NCBI RefSeq assembly: GCF_000521505.1
Contig: NZ_CP003915.1
Span: forward strand, 1,054,001-1,118,000
DNA length: 64,000 bases
Source of the DNA: Advenella mimigardefordensis DPN7
GTDB lineage: Bacteria; Pseudomonadota; Gammaproteobacteria; Burkholderiales; Burkholderiaceae_B
Reading direction: 5' to 3'
Shown here piece by piece: positions 8,827 to 18,491 of this stretch. The translations under genes and the position numbers were made by a program. The number at the start of each line of letters is the position of its first letter. Positions within the stretch are counted from its first letter, which is position 1. The notes beneath the pieces were generated by a model, which was not told the DNA's origin, made no database searches, and saw only the letters and a program-made list of their open reading frames with translations.

Positions 8827-10161
8827 ATGATGAACAGTCGGAAGAAAACAGACGGGTCAGACAAAACGGTCGGGGTACCGGTACGCAGCCATGCAGTACG
8901 GGATACCATCGCCCCAGGGAGCGTATATCGGCGGCAATGGATGCTGTCGGTAGCGCGCTCGGCAGCAGGCATTGGCGCACTGGGTCTGGCAGATCCCTTT
9001 TTGCGTACCGGTGCCTGGGCAGCAGGCTCGGACGCACCCGAAAAAACCGAAGTCAAGATCGGCTTTATTCCCCTGACCGACTGTGCGTCAGTCATCATGG
9101 CGGCCGAACTGGGTATCGACAAAAAATACGGAGTAAAGATTATTCCGAGCAAGGAAGCGTCCTGGGCTGCCGTGCGCGATAAGCTAATCAACGGCAATCT
9201 GGACTTTGCTCATGCCCTGTACGGCATGATATATGGCCTGCAGGTGGGCGTTGGTGGTCCGCAAACCGACATGGCCGTGCTCATGGGGCTCAACCAGAAC
9301 GGGCAGGGGATTACGCTGGCCAAAGCATTGCACGAGCGCGGCGTAACAGACGGCGCGTCGCTCAAGAAAACCATGGCCACGCTGGACCGGCAACTGACCT
9401 TCGCGCAAACCTTTCCCACCAGCACGCATGCCATGTGGCTTTACTACTGGCTGGCGGCGCATGATATTCATCCGTTCAACGATGTCCGTGTCATCACCGT
9501 ACCGCCGCCGCAAATGGTGGCCAATATGATGATTGGCAATATGGATGGGTACTGTGTGGGCGAGCCGTGGAACGCGCGGGCGGTGATCGATCAGATCGGC
9601 TTCACTGCCATCACCACGCAGGAAATCTGGCAGGACCATCCGGAGAAGGTACTGGGCACCACAGCCAAATTTGCGGATCAGTATCCGAACACTGCAAGGG
9701 CCGTGACGGCAGCGATTCTGGAAGCCGGCAGGTGGATCGACAGCTCTGCCGCCAATATCGAGAAAACGGCCAAGGTGATTGCGGCCAAGTCTTATGTCAA
9801 TACGCAGGCCGATGTGATTACCGGCCGCATGCTGGGCAAGTACGACAACGGTATTGGCAAGGTCACAGACAGTGCGCACCCCATGCGCTTTTACGGCGAC
9901 GGGGCGGCAACCTTCCCTTATCTGAGCGACGGCATGTGGTTCCTGACCCAGCAAAAGCGCTGGGGCCTGCTCCAATCGCATCCTGACTATCAGGCGGTTG
10001 CCAGGAAAGTCAATCGTATCGACATCTATAAGACCGCCGCTCAGGCCAGTGGTACACCTTTGCCGACCAGCGAAAGCCGGTCTTCGACGCTGATGGATGG
10101 CGTCCTTTGGAATGGCAGCGACCCGGCGGCGTATGCCGACGGCTTTGCCGTTCATGTATAA
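8827..10161 (+). CDS. nrtA: Nitrate/nitrite ABC transporter substrate-binding protein (NrtA/NasF type)
   Basis: A 444-residue exported binding protein. The N-terminus has a twin-arginine signal: RR at residues 35-36 in YRRQWMLSVARSAAG, a hydrophobic stretch and AWA near residue 63. The mature part starts VKIGFIPLTDCASVIMAAELG, the CmpA/NrtA opening, and later has the WLAAHDIHPFNDV and GYCVGEPWNARAV blocks typical of this family. It delivers nitrate or nitrite to the permease encoded next (15 bp gap). The start is chosen downstream of the leader terminator; the frame is open further upstream but only through regulatory RNA. ATG at 8827 and at 8830 are both possible. It could in principle be a NasS-like sensor, but the export signal argues for a transporter. 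Confidence 0.9.
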   Translation: MMNSRKKTDGSDKTVGVPVRSHAVRDTIAPGSVYRRQWMLSVARSAAGIGALGLADPFLRTGAWAAGSDAPEKTEVKIGFIPLTDCASVIMAAELGIDKKYGVKIIPSKEASWAAVRDKLINGNLDFAHALYGMIYGLQVGVGGPQTDMAVLMGLNQNGQGITLAKALHERGVTDGASLKKTMATLDRQLTFAQTFPTSTHAMWLYYWLAAHDIHPFNDVRVITVPPPQMVANMMIGNMDGYCVGEPWNARAVIDQIGFTAITTQEIWQDHPEKVLGTTAKFADQYPNTARAVTAAILEAGRWIDSSAANIEKTAKVIAAKSYVNTQADVITGRMLGKYDNGIGKVTDSAHPMRFYGDGAATFPYLSDGMWFLTQQKRWGLLQSHPDYQAVARKVNRIDIYKTAAQASGTPLPTSESRSSTLMDGVLWNGSDPAAYADGFAVHV

Positions 10162-10176
10162 GTACGGGAGAAGCAG

Positions 10177-10998
10177 ATGAACACCGCAGCCAAATCAGTA
10201 ACCACGCCGACATGGAGCGGATTGCCTGCCATGGCGTGGCTCGGCAAATTGGGTTATCCACTCATCGGCCTGATGGTCGTTGTCGTGATCTGGGAAATGA
10301 TTGCTGGAAAAATTGCCGGTATTCCCACGCCGCTGGCGACCTTGCAGTCGGCAGTCACCCTGTTTCAGGATCCCTTTTACCGCAACGGTCCGAACGATGT
10401 GGGCATTGGCTGGAACGTACTGGCTTCACTGTGGCGTGTCGGCGTCGGCTTTGGTCTGGCGGCGCTGATTGGCATTCCGGCCGGTTTCATCATCGGTCGC
10501 TATGCACCGATACGCAAGATGGCCGCGCCGGTAATCAGTCTGTTGCGTCCTGTCTCTCCACTGGCCTGGCTGCCACTGGGCCTGCTAATCTTCAAGGCCG
10601 CCGAGCCCGCTGCCATCTGGGCCATATTCATCTGTTCCATCTGGCCGATGATTATCAATACGGCAGACGGTGTGGCGCGGGTACCTGCGGACTATCTGAA
10701 CATTGCGCGGGTACTGAATCTGTCTGAGCGCAAAGTGCTGACCAGTATTTTGCTGCCGTCGGTGCTGCCTTATGTGCTGACGGGCGTACGCCTGTCTATT
10801 GGTACTGCCTGGCTGGTGATCGTGGCCGCAGAGATGCTGACCGGCGGTACGGGTATCGGTTTCTGGTTGTGGGATGAATGGAACAACCTGAATGTGCAGC
10901 ACATCATTATTGCCATTTTCATTATCGGTCTGGTCGGTCTGCTGCTTGACTTTGCCCTGCTGTCACTGGCCAAACGCTTTGCCTTTGCCGAGGAGTAA
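10177..10998 (+). CDS. nrtB: Nitrate/nitrite ABC transporter permease
   Basis: A 273-residue inner-membrane protein of the TauC/SsuC/NrtB permease family with about six hydrophobic segments. The cytoplasmic EAA loop that docks on the ATPase is visible as ARVLNLSERKVLTSILLPSVLP. The block LRPVSPLAWLPLGLLIF is typical of nitrate permeases. GGGAGA lies seven bases before the ATG. It lies between the binding protein and the ATPase, with a 3 bp gap to the latter, so the three genes are probably translated as a unit. Confidence 0.92.
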   Translation: MNTAAKSVTTPTWSGLPAMAWLGKLGYPLIGLMVVVVIWEMIAGKIAGIPTPLATLQSAVTLFQDPFYRNGPNDVGIGWNVLASLWRVGVGFGLAALIGIPAGFIIGRYAPIRKMAAPVISLLRPVSPLAWLPLGLLIFKAAEPAAIWAIFICSIWPMIINTADGVARVPADYLNIARVLNLSERKVLTSILLPSVLPYVLTGVRLSIGTAWLVIVAAEMLTGGTGIGFWLWDEWNNLNVQHIIIAIFIIGLVGLLLDFALLSLAKRFAFAEE

Positions 10999-11001
10999 CC
11001 C

Positions 11002-11868
11002 ATGGAAAAGTATGTTGCAGTTGAATCGGTTAGTCAGGTTTTCGACACCGCCCGCGGGCCGTTCACGGCCCTGAACGAGATCAATCTGGCGATTCGCAAG
11101 GGCGAGTTCGTCTCGCTGATCGGCCATTCCGGTTGCGGCAAATCAACGCTGCTCAATCTGATTGCCGGTCTGACCAAACCCAGCAGTGGCGTGCTCATTT
11201 GTGATCAGCGCGAAATTGCCGGACCCGGGCCGGATCGCGCCATGGTTTTTCAGAATCATTCGCTGCTGCCGTGGTTCACCTGCTTTCAAAATGTCTACCT
11301 GGCAGTGGAACGGGTTTTCGGTGCCACCGAAACCAGGGCACGTCTGCGCGAACGCACGGCAGCGGCGCTGGAACTGGTAGATCTGGCTCATGCCAGCAGC
11401 AAGTATCCGCGTGAAATATCGGGCGGTATGAAGCAGCGCGTGGGCATTGCCAGGGCGCTGGCCATCGAGCCCAAAGTACTGCTGATGGACGAGCCCTTTG
11501 GCGCACTGGATGCGCTGACGCGTGCCCATTTGCAGGATGCCCTGTTGCGCATTGTCAAGCGTACGCAAAGCACGGTTGTGATGGTGACCCACGATGTGGA
11601 CGAAGCCGTGCTGCTGTCGGACCGGATTGTCATGCTAACCAACGGACCGGCAGCCACGATCGGACAGATCCTGGCGATTGAGCTGCCGGGCCGTCGCGAT
11701 CGTGTTGCACTGGCTGCTGATCCACGCTATCTGCAATATCGTGCTGCGGTAATGAAATTTTTGCATCAACGTTATTCGAACCCGGAGCAAAGCACCCGTC
11801 TTGCGCTGGTTGAGGCAGGAGACGCCGAGCCGGCGGAGCACAAAGAGGACAGTGCAATCGTCGCTTAA
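11002..11868 (+). CDS. nrtD: Nitrate/nitrite ABC transporter ATP-binding protein
   Basis: A 288-residue ABC ATPase: Walker A GHSGCGKSTLL (about 47), Q-loop VFQNHSLLPWFT, signature EISGGMKQRVGIARAL, Walker B LLMDEPFGALDALT and switch His in VMVTHDVDEAV. It has no NrtA-like C-terminal domain, so it resembles NrtD rather than NrtC. It energises uptake through the permease encoded just upstream. The last ~30 residues are acidic and poorly conserved in appearance. Confidence 0.9.
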   Translation: MEKYVAVESVSQVFDTARGPFTALNEINLAIRKGEFVSLIGHSGCGKSTLLNLIAGLTKPSSGVLICDQREIAGPGPDRAMVFQNHSLLPWFTCFQNVYLAVERVFGATETRARLRERTAAALELVDLAHASSKYPREISGGMKQRVGIARALAIEPKVLLMDEPFGALDALTRAHLQDALLRIVKRTQSTVVMVTHDVDEAVLLSDRIVMLTNGPAATIGQILAIELPGRRDRVALAADPRYLQYRAAVMKFLHQRYSNPEQSTRLALVEAGDAEPAEHKEDSAIVA

Positions 11869-11906
11869 GACCGCATGCTTAATCACAAATGAATACAGGC
11901 AATATC

Positions 11907-14339
11907 ATGAAAAAACGCAAATTGGTACTGATAGGCAACGGGATGGCAGGTGTTCGCACCGTCGAAGAGTTGCTCAAGCTGGATGATCAGCTGTATGACA
12001 TTACCATTATTGGCAGCGAAGCCTATCCCAATTACAACCGGATATTGCTGTCGCCCGTGCTGACCGGGGAACAGACCATCCAGGATATTATTCTGAATGA
12101 CCAGTCCTGGTATGACAGCAATAATATCAATTTGATGATGAACCAGCTGGTCACCAGGATTGACCGGGTGCGCCGGCAAGTGCATACCGCAGATGGCACC
12201 GTGGTTCCATACGATCGCTTGCTGCTGGCTACCGGTTCCAATCCGTTTATCCTGCCTGTGCCTGGAAATAATCTGGACGGTGTTGTGACGTTTCGCGACA
12301 TCAACGATGTGAACCTGATGATCGAAGCGGCGGGTGTGCGGCGCCATGCGGTCGTGATCGGCGGCGGCCTGCTTGGGCTGGAAGCGGCCAATGGCCTGGC
12401 CGTGCGTGGCATGTCGGTCACGGTGGTGCACCTGGGCGAGACGCTGCTGGATCGCCAGCTTGATGAGCAGGCCGCCAATATGTTGCGCAAGAGTCTGGAA
12501 GCGCGCGGCCTGCAGTTTCTGATGGGGCATCAGACCAGCGAAATTGTGGATGATGGCCAGGGCCGGGTTGGTGCGATTCGCTTCGCCAATGGGTACGAGA
12601 TGCCTGCCGATCTGGTTGTCATGGCAGTTGGCATTCGTCCGAACGTCGCACTGGCTGCCAGTGCCGGCTTGCATGTGGATCGCGGAATCGTGGTTACCGA
12701 TACCATGCAGACCTATGATCCAAGCATCTATGCGGTGGGTGAGTGCGTGAGCCATCGCGGTACCGCCTATGGTCTGGTTGCGCCGCTCTTTGAACAGGCC
12801 AAAGTGGCGGCCAACCATTTGGCCATGTATGGCATTGCACGCTACGAGGGCAGTGTCACGTCTACCAAATTGAAAGTGACCGGTATTGATGTTTTTTCGG
12901 CCGGCGATTTTGTAGGGGATGCCAAAACCGATTGCATTACGCTGGCCGACCCCGAGGGTGGAGTCTACAAGAAACTGGTTGTCGCGGATGACAAACTGGT
13001 GGGCGCCTGCCTGTATGGCGACACGGCAGACGGCGCCTGGTACTTCCGGCTGATTCGCGAAGGCCGATCGATTCATGACATTCGTGATCAGCTGATGTTT
13101 GGCGAAGGAGCGGTCGGCGATACCGGACACGCCGGTGAGAACAAAGTGGCGGGTATGCCTGATAGCGCTGAGGTTTGCGGCTGTAACGGCGTATGCAAGG
13201 GCACGATTGTCAAAGCCATCCGCGAGCAGGGTTTGTTTACCGTCGATGACATCAAAAAGCATACCAAGGCCGCCAGTTCCTGCGGATCATGTACCGGTCT
13301 GGTAGAGCAGATCCTGATCAATTGTGTGGGCGGCGCTGCTGACGTCAAACCCAAATCGGCCCGGCCTATTTGTGGCTGCACGGATGTGACACATGGACAG
13401 GCCCGCAAGGTGATTCGTGAACAACATCTGACTACCATTGCCGAGGCCATGCATTTCATGGAATGGCGCACGCCTGATGGCTGTGCGACCTGCCGGCCGG
13501 CGCTTAATTATTATCTACTGTCTACCTGGCCGGGCGAGGCCGTTGATGATGGCGCGTCGCGTCTGGTGAATGAACGCATGCATGCGAACATTCAGAAGGA
13601 TGGGACCTATTCTGTGGTTCCCCGGATCTGGGGCGGCGTTACCAATTCTGCAGAGCTTAGACGAATTGCCGATGTGGCAGATAAATACGCCATTCCGATG
13701 GTCAAGGTGACTGGCGGACAACGGATCGACTTGCTGGGTGTACGCAAGGAAGATTTGACCTCTGTCTGGAAGGACCTCGACATGCCCTCAGGGCACGCTT
13801 ATGGCAAGAGCCTGCGTACCGTGAAGACCTGCGTGGGCAGCCAGTTCTGCCGTTTTGGTACACAGGATTCCACCGGAATGGGGATTGCACTTGAAAAAGA
13901 CCTGACCGGCATGTGGAGCCCGCATAAGGTCAAACTCGCGGTCTCCGGCTGTCCGCGCAACTGTTCTGAATCCGGTATCAAGGATGTGGGCATTATCGCG
14001 GTGGATTCCGGATGGGAGATTTATGTTGGCGGCAACGGCGGTATCAAAACGGAAGTTGCCCAGTTTTTTGTCAAGGTGGAAACCCAGGAAGAAGTGTTGC
14101 AGTACTGCGGCGCCTTTCTGCAGCTGTATCGCGAAGAGGCTTATTACCTGGAGCGCACCGTCCATTACCTGGCGCGGGTTGGCCTGGAGCATGCGAAAGA
14201 ACAGGTCATCAATAATGCCGAGAATCGTGCAGCGCTGTATGAGCGCCTGCGCTTTGCCGTGTCGCTGGAGCAGGACCCCTGGCAGGATCGCATAGAGAAA
14301 CGGATTGCGGCGCCGGAACTTGAAACCCTGAATGTGTGA
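11907..14339 (+). CDS. nirB: Assimilatory NAD(P)H nitrite reductase, large subunit
   Basis: An 810-residue cytosolic flavo-iron-siroheme enzyme that reduces nitrite to ammonium with NAD(P)H. In order: an FAD/NAD(P)-binding domain (KLVLIGNGMAGVRT at the start; VVIGGGLLGLEAANGL near 145), two BFD-like [2Fe-2S] regions (CGCNGVC...SCGSC near 425-465 and CGCTDV...CATC near 490-535), then the siroheme-[4Fe-4S] domain with TCVGSQFCRFG (about 640) and SGCPRNCSES (about 685). I prefer the ATG at 11907 because CAGG precedes it and KKRKLVLIGNG aligns with the E. coli NirB start; an in-frame ATG at 11889 has no site. The cobA gene in the same operon supplies a siroheme precursor. Confidence 0.93.
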   Translation: MKKRKLVLIGNGMAGVRTVEELLKLDDQLYDITIIGSEAYPNYNRILLSPVLTGEQTIQDIILNDQSWYDSNNINLMMNQLVTRIDRVRRQVHTADGTVVPYDRLLLATGSNPFILPVPGNNLDGVVTFRDINDVNLMIEAAGVRRHAVVIGGGLLGLEAANGLAVRGMSVTVVHLGETLLDRQLDEQAANMLRKSLEARGLQFLMGHQTSEIVDDGQGRVGAIRFANGYEMPADLVVMAVGIRPNVALAASAGLHVDRGIVVTDTMQTYDPSIYAVGECVSHRGTAYGLVAPLFEQAKVAANHLAMYGIARYEGSVTSTKLKVTGIDVFSAGDFVGDAKTDCITLADPEGGVYKKLVVADDKLVGACLYGDTADGAWYFRLIREGRSIHDIRDQLMFGEGAVGDTGHAGENKVAGMPDSAEVCGCNGVCKGTIVKAIREQGLFTVDDIKKHTKAASSCGSCTGLVEQILINCVGGAADVKPKSARPICGCTDVTHGQARKVIREQHLTTIAEAMHFMEWRTPDGCATCRPALNYYLLSTWPGEAVDDGASRLVNERMHANIQKDGTYSVVPRIWGGVTNSAELRRIADVADKYAIPMVKVTGGQRIDLLGVRKEDLTSVWKDLDMPSGHAYGKSLRTVKTCVGSQFCRFGTQDSTGMGIALEKDLTGMWSPHKVKLAVSGCPRNCSESGIKDVGIIAVDSGWEIYVGGNGGIKTEVAQFFVKVETQEEVLQYCGAFLQLYREEAYYLERTVHYLARVGLEHAKEQVINNAENRAALYERLRFAVSLEQDPWQDRIEKRIAAPELETLNV

Positions 14340-14346
14340 GGATACG

Positions 14347-14679
14347 ATGAAAGTCTGCGAAAAATGGACGCCTGTGTGCGCCACCAGCGATATTCCGACA
14401 CGTGGTGCGCGTGTCATACGCCGCAACGGTCAGGACGATATTGCCGTGTTTCGTAGCGGCCAGGGCGCTGTCTACGCCATTGTCGATAAATGTCCCCACA
14501 AGGGCGGCCCCCTGTCCGCCGGCCTGGTGCATGGGGCATCGGTAACCTGCCCGCTGCATGGCATGGTTATTGATTTGCCTACCGGGCAAGTGCAGGCGCC
14601 GGACGAGGGCTGTGTCAGAACGATCGCCGTGAAAATCGATCAGGATCGGGTTTGTCTGAATCTGGACGAAGGACAGTAG
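14347..14679 (+). CDS. nirD: Nitrite reductase small subunit (Rieske-type)
   Basis: A 110-residue protein of the NirD/Rieske fold. The cluster motif is CPHKGGPL (about 45) paired with CPLHGMVID (about 66), giving the C-x-H and C-x2-H ligands. It is the partner of the NirB protein encoded 7 bp upstream. TGAGGAT lies six bases before the ATG, which decides the start against an in-frame ATG at 14332 that overlaps the end of nirB. Confidence 0.92.
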   Translation: MKVCEKWTPVCATSDIPTRGARVIRRNGQDDIAVFRSGQGAVYAIVDKCPHKGGPLSAGLVHGASVTCPLHGMVIDLPTGQVQAPDEGCVRTIAVKIDQDRVCLNLDEGQ

Positions 14680-14681
14680 CC

Positions 14682-17408
14682 ATGGATGCTCCGGTGCCGG
14701 TCCCGCTGGTTCAGATGACGACAGATGAAATACGCGTCACTCTTTCGGTTTGCTGCTACTGCGGCACCGGTTGCGGCGTACGTATTCAAAGCAAGGGCGA
14801 ACAGGTGTTGTCTGTAGAAGGTGACAGGGCGCATCCGTCCAATGCGGGGCTGCTGTGCAGCAAGGGCATGGCTTTGCCCGGAACGATCAGACGGGATACG
14901 ACACGGGTGCTGCATGCACGCCTGCGCGATAGACAGACCGGCCAGTATCGCCAAATCGATATGGCCGAGGCGTTCGATGTGGCGGCAAAGGTGATCAGCA
15001 CAACCGTGCGTGAGGCCGGACCGCAGTCCATGGGCTTTTATTTGTCGGGCCAGTTGCTGACCGAAGACTACGCGATCTTCAACAAGATGGCCCGCGTTCT
15101 GGTGGGCACCAATAATATCGATACCAACTCGCGCCTGTGCATGTCCAGCGCGGTGAGCGGATACAAAATGACGCTGGGTGCCGACGCGCCGCCGGCAAGT
15201 TATGAGGATATCGAGCTGGCCGATACGGTCCTGATTGCCGGTTCGAATATGGCCTATGCACACCCGGTGCTGTTTCGGCGCCTGATGCAGGCACGGCAGT
15301 TGCGGCCGCACATGAAGATTATTGTGATCGACCCGCGCAATACCGATACCGCGCAGGCGGCCGATCTGCATCTGGCGGTAACACCCGGCGCAGACGTGGC
15401 GCTGTTTCACGCGATGCTCAATGTCATGGTCTGGGAAAACCTGATCGACCACGACTATATTGCCCGCTACACTGACGGCTTTCCTGCATTGAAAGATCGC
15501 ATCCGCGAATTTACCCCGGCAGCGGCCGAAGGCGTGTGCGGCGTGGCTGCGGCCGATATTGTAAAAGCGGCCAGATGGTTTGCGCAAAGCGCTGCAACGC
15601 TCTCGCTGTACACCATGGGCCTGAACCAGTCCAGCAGCGGCACTGCCAAAAACATGTCGCTGATTCATTTGCATCTGGCTACCGGTCATATCGGCCGGCC
15701 GGGCACGGGCCCATTTTCACTTACCGGTCAGCCTAATGCCATGGGAGGGCGTGAAGCCGGTGCCATGGCAACGCTTCTGCCAGGCCATCGGGATCCGGTC
15801 AATCCGGTGCATCGTCAGGAGGTTGCTGCCTTGTGGGGGGCCGATAGCATACCGGACACGCCTGGGCATCCGGCTGTTGCCATGTTTGACGCGTTGCTGG
15901 AAAAACGCATTCGGGTGATCTGGATTGCTGCCACAAATCCGGCGCAGTCTTTACCCGATCAGACCCGAGTGCGCAAGGCCATGCAAAGCGCCGACTTCGT
16001 CATTGTGCAGGAGGCGTTTGCCGATGCAGAAACGCTGGCCTACGCCGATCTGATTCTGCCGGCCGCGACCTGGCCCGAGAAGGAAGGCACCGTTACTAAT
16101 TCGGAGCGCCGGATCAGTCGTGTTCGGGCCGCTATTGCGGCCCCTGGTGATGCCTTGGCCGACTGGAAAATTGTGCAACAGGTCGCACAACGCGTGGCGC
16201 GGCAGATTGCGCCCGAGAAGGAAGCGTTGTTCAGCTACGCCGATGAAGCGCAGATTTTTGCCGAGCACGCAGCGTTAACTGCCGGTCGTGATCTGGACTA
16301 TAGTGCGCTCAGTTTTGATGTGCTGGAGCAGCTCGGTCCGGTGCAGTGGCCGTTTACGCAGTCGGGCACGCCCCGCCTGTATACCAATCATGTGTTTGCC
16401 ACGCCCAATGGGCGGGCCCGCTTCGCAGCCGTGGGCTACGTTGCGCCTGTGGAAAATATTTCGGCGCATTTCCCTCTGCGTCTGACGACCGGACGCTTGC
16501 GCGATCACTGGCATACCATGACCCGTACCGGGTTGTCGCAGACACTGATTGGTCACGTGGAGGAACCCGTTGTACATCTGCATCCGTCAGACATGGCGCG
16601 TTATCGTATTGGAGATCAGGCGCTGGTCACCATCCGGTCAAGGCGTGCACGCCTGGTGTTGCCGGCGCAGGCAGACGAGACGCTTAAACCCGGCTGCGCT
16701 TTTGTGCCAATGCACTGGGGCAGTCGTTTCATGGCTGGGGACGGCATTAATGGGCTTACCCATGGCGCGACCGATCCGGACTCAGGGCAGCCCGAGCTGA
16801 AGCATTGCGTCATTGGTGTTCAAGCCTATCAACCGGTGTGGCAGGCCGTCGCGTGGGTACGCGGCGATGCAGTCCAGTTGCAGCGGCAATTGTCGATCTG
16901 GCTCAGTGGCTTTGATTATGCGATCGCCGTGCCGGTGGCGACCGGCGGCGGTGGGTTGCGCCTGCGCCTGGCCACCAGAACCGTACCCGAACCGGCGCGA
17001 CTGAAACACCTGCTGGCAGACCTTGGCATTGCCGATGCAGACGTGGCATTCGACGATCCCGCACGTGGCATCTATCGGCGGGTGCGGTGCAGCGATGGTC
17101 GGGTGGCTGTCTATTGTCTGGCTGGCACTGACCTGAATGCCGAGGTGGCACTGAACGACTGGGTCGATACGGATGTAAGACCCGAGCCATTGCTGCCGGT
17201 ACTCCTTGGAAAATCACAAATGAAAGAACGGGCACGCATCGTGTGTGCCTGTAACGGCGTAACTGACGCACAAATCCTTCACGGTATTCGCAGCGGTATG
17301 GATCTGCCTGCACTCAAGCAAACTCTTAACTGCGGTACAGGCTGTGGGTCCTGTGTCGTGCAAATCAATCAAATGATCAGCCGGCATGCCGGCGTGGAGG
17401 CACTATGA
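14682..17408 (+). CDS. nasA: Assimilatory nitrate reductase catalytic subunit with C-terminal [2Fe-2S] domain
   Basis: A 908-residue cytosolic molybdenum enzyme reducing nitrate to nitrite. The N-terminal [4Fe-4S] ligands are C24-x2-C27-x3-C31 in CCYCGTGCGV and a fourth Cys in GLLCSKG. bis-MGD-binding blocks of the DMSO-reductase family follow (SRLCMSSAV, GSNMAYAHPV, VIDPRNTDTA, MGLNQSSSGT). The last ~55 residues form a BFD-like [2Fe-2S] domain, CACNGV...CGTGCGSC, as in the Klebsiella NasA type. There is no Tat signal, which separates it from periplasmic NapA. The start two bases after nirD has GAAGGA upstream, preferred over an upstream TTG. The stop overlaps the cobA ATG by 4 bases. Confidence 0.92.
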   Translation: MDAPVPVPLVQMTTDEIRVTLSVCCYCGTGCGVRIQSKGEQVLSVEGDRAHPSNAGLLCSKGMALPGTIRRDTTRVLHARLRDRQTGQYRQIDMAEAFDVAAKVISTTVREAGPQSMGFYLSGQLLTEDYAIFNKMARVLVGTNNIDTNSRLCMSSAVSGYKMTLGADAPPASYEDIELADTVLIAGSNMAYAHPVLFRRLMQARQLRPHMKIIVIDPRNTDTAQAADLHLAVTPGADVALFHAMLNVMVWENLIDHDYIARYTDGFPALKDRIREFTPAAAEGVCGVAAADIVKAARWFAQSAATLSLYTMGLNQSSSGTAKNMSLIHLHLATGHIGRPGTGPFSLTGQPNAMGGREAGAMATLLPGHRDPVNPVHRQEVAALWGADSIPDTPGHPAVAMFDALLEKRIRVIWIAATNPAQSLPDQTRVRKAMQSADFVIVQEAFADAETLAYADLILPAATWPEKEGTVTNSERRISRVRAAIAAPGDALADWKIVQQVAQRVARQIAPEKEALFSYADEAQIFAEHAALTAGRDLDYSALSFDVLEQLGPVQWPFTQSGTPRLYTNHVFATPNGRARFAAVGYVAPVENISAHFPLRLTTGRLRDHWHTMTRTGLSQTLIGHVEEPVVHLHPSDMARYRIGDQALVTIRSRRARLVLPAQADETLKPGCAFVPMHWGSRFMAGDGINGLTHGATDPDSGQPELKHCVIGVQAYQPVWQAVAWVRGDAVQLQRQLSIWLSGFDYAIAVPVATGGGGLRLRLATRTVPEPARLKHLLADLGIADADVAFDDPARGIYRRVRCSDGRVAVYCLAGTDLNAEVALNDWVDTDVRPEPLLPVLLGKSQMKERARIVCACNGVTDAQILHGIRSGMDLPALKQTLNCGTGCGSCVVQINQMISRHAGVEAL

Positions 17409-18232
17409 CAAACAGCATCAAAGCAATGTCTGCGAGCGATACGGTCCCGGGCAAAGTCTGGCTGGTGGGCGCGGGCCCGGGCGATGCCGAGCTGCTTACC
17501 TTAAAAGCCTATCGGATTCTGCAGGGCGCCGATGTCTGGCTGGTGGATGATCTGATCAGCGACGATATTCTGGCCCTGGCGCCTACCCATGCCCGGATCG
17601 TGCCGGTCGGCAAGCGTGGCGGCTGTCCTTCCACGGCGCAAAGTTTTATTTTGCACCTGATGGCACGCTATGCGCGCGCCGGACTGCAGGTAGCCAGGGT
17701 CAAAGGGGGCGATCCCTTTATTTTCGGACGTGGTGGGGAAGAACTGGCCTGGCTGCATGAACAGGGGATTGCTGCCGAAGCGGTCGGTGGCTTGACTGCC
17801 GGTCTGGCGGCGGCCAGCCAATTGAACCTGCCATTAACGCATCGCTCGGTTGCACGCGGCGTAGCGTTTGTCACTGCCCACACTGCCGATGGAACGGTGC
17901 CTGACTGGCAGGCGCTGGCGCAAAGCGGACTGACGCTGGTCTGTTATATGGGAATGAGTAAAAAGGAACAACTGCAGCGGGACCTGTTGCAGGCCGGCTT
18001 TGCCGCTGACCTGCCGGTTGCTGTGGTTGAGCGTGTCAGTTGCCGAAATGAGCGCACCATATATACTACGCTCGACACCATGTCGGCCGACATTTGTGCT
18101 GCGGGCCTGAGTAGTCCGGCATTACTTATTATCGGCAGGGCGGTTGCGCATCGCGTATCGGCTCGGTATCAACCAGACGACGATGTGCAAAGTATGGCGG
18201 ACACCGTGATCGCGCAGGCGGCCTGTTTGTGA
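17405..18232 (+). CDS. cobA: Uroporphyrinogen-III C-methyltransferase (siroheme synthesis)
   Basis: A 275-residue SAM-dependent tetrapyrrole methylase. Motifs: VWLVGAGPGDAELLTLKA (about 19), DDLISDDIL, RVKGGDPFIFGRGGEE (the SAM/substrate loop, about 98) and THRSVARGVAFVTAHT. It methylates uroporphyrinogen III at C2 and C7 to precorrin-2, the precursor of the siroheme used by NirB. It is a stand-alone SUMT: no CysG-type oxidase/ferrochelatase domain is present, so the last two siroheme steps must be encoded elsewhere. An ATGA overlap with nasA places it last in the nitrate operon. Confidence 0.92.
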   Translation: MTNSIKAMSASDTVPGKVWLVGAGPGDAELLTLKAYRILQGADVWLVDDLISDDILALAPTHARIVPVGKRGGCPSTAQSFILHLMARYARAGLQVARVKGGDPFIFGRGGEELAWLHEQGIAAEAVGGLTAGLAAASQLNLPLTHRSVARGVAFVTAHTADGTVPDWQALAQSGLTLVCYMGMSKKEQLQRDLLQAGFAADLPVAVVERVSCRNERTIYTTLDTMSADICAAGLSSPALLIIGRAVAHRVSARYQPDDDVQSMADTVIAQAACL

Positions 18233-18412
18233 AGTAGTAGCGTCGCTGCAGGTTAATCTTATGGTTTTGAAGGGAACAGAATCGCGATCGGGGGAATGGT
18301 TGCACAGCGGTTTGCATCTCTTACTCGCACAATGCCGAATGGCAGTGAACTTCGCTTTTTTCAATCAGCACTTGATGTTTTCAGCACAAAATAGGGAGAA
18401 GTCGCAAGGGGC
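18233..18412. other. Spacer between nitrate operon and repeat array
   Basis: No gene is seen here. A weak CGAA/TTCG stem followed by CTTTTTTC near 18340-18361 could end the nitrate operon transcript, but it is too short to call firmly. Confidence 0.35.
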
Positions 18413-18491
18413 AAATTGAATCAAACACGGATGGCAGCCACCGACAAAAAAATCAGAATTTTGGTGCTGTGCTGACGGGCAGTACAGACGG

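Noticed and set aside
11883..13262. 459-codon minus-strand open frame
   Set aside because: Shadow of nirB in the opposite strand; the nirB frame has clear motifs throughout.
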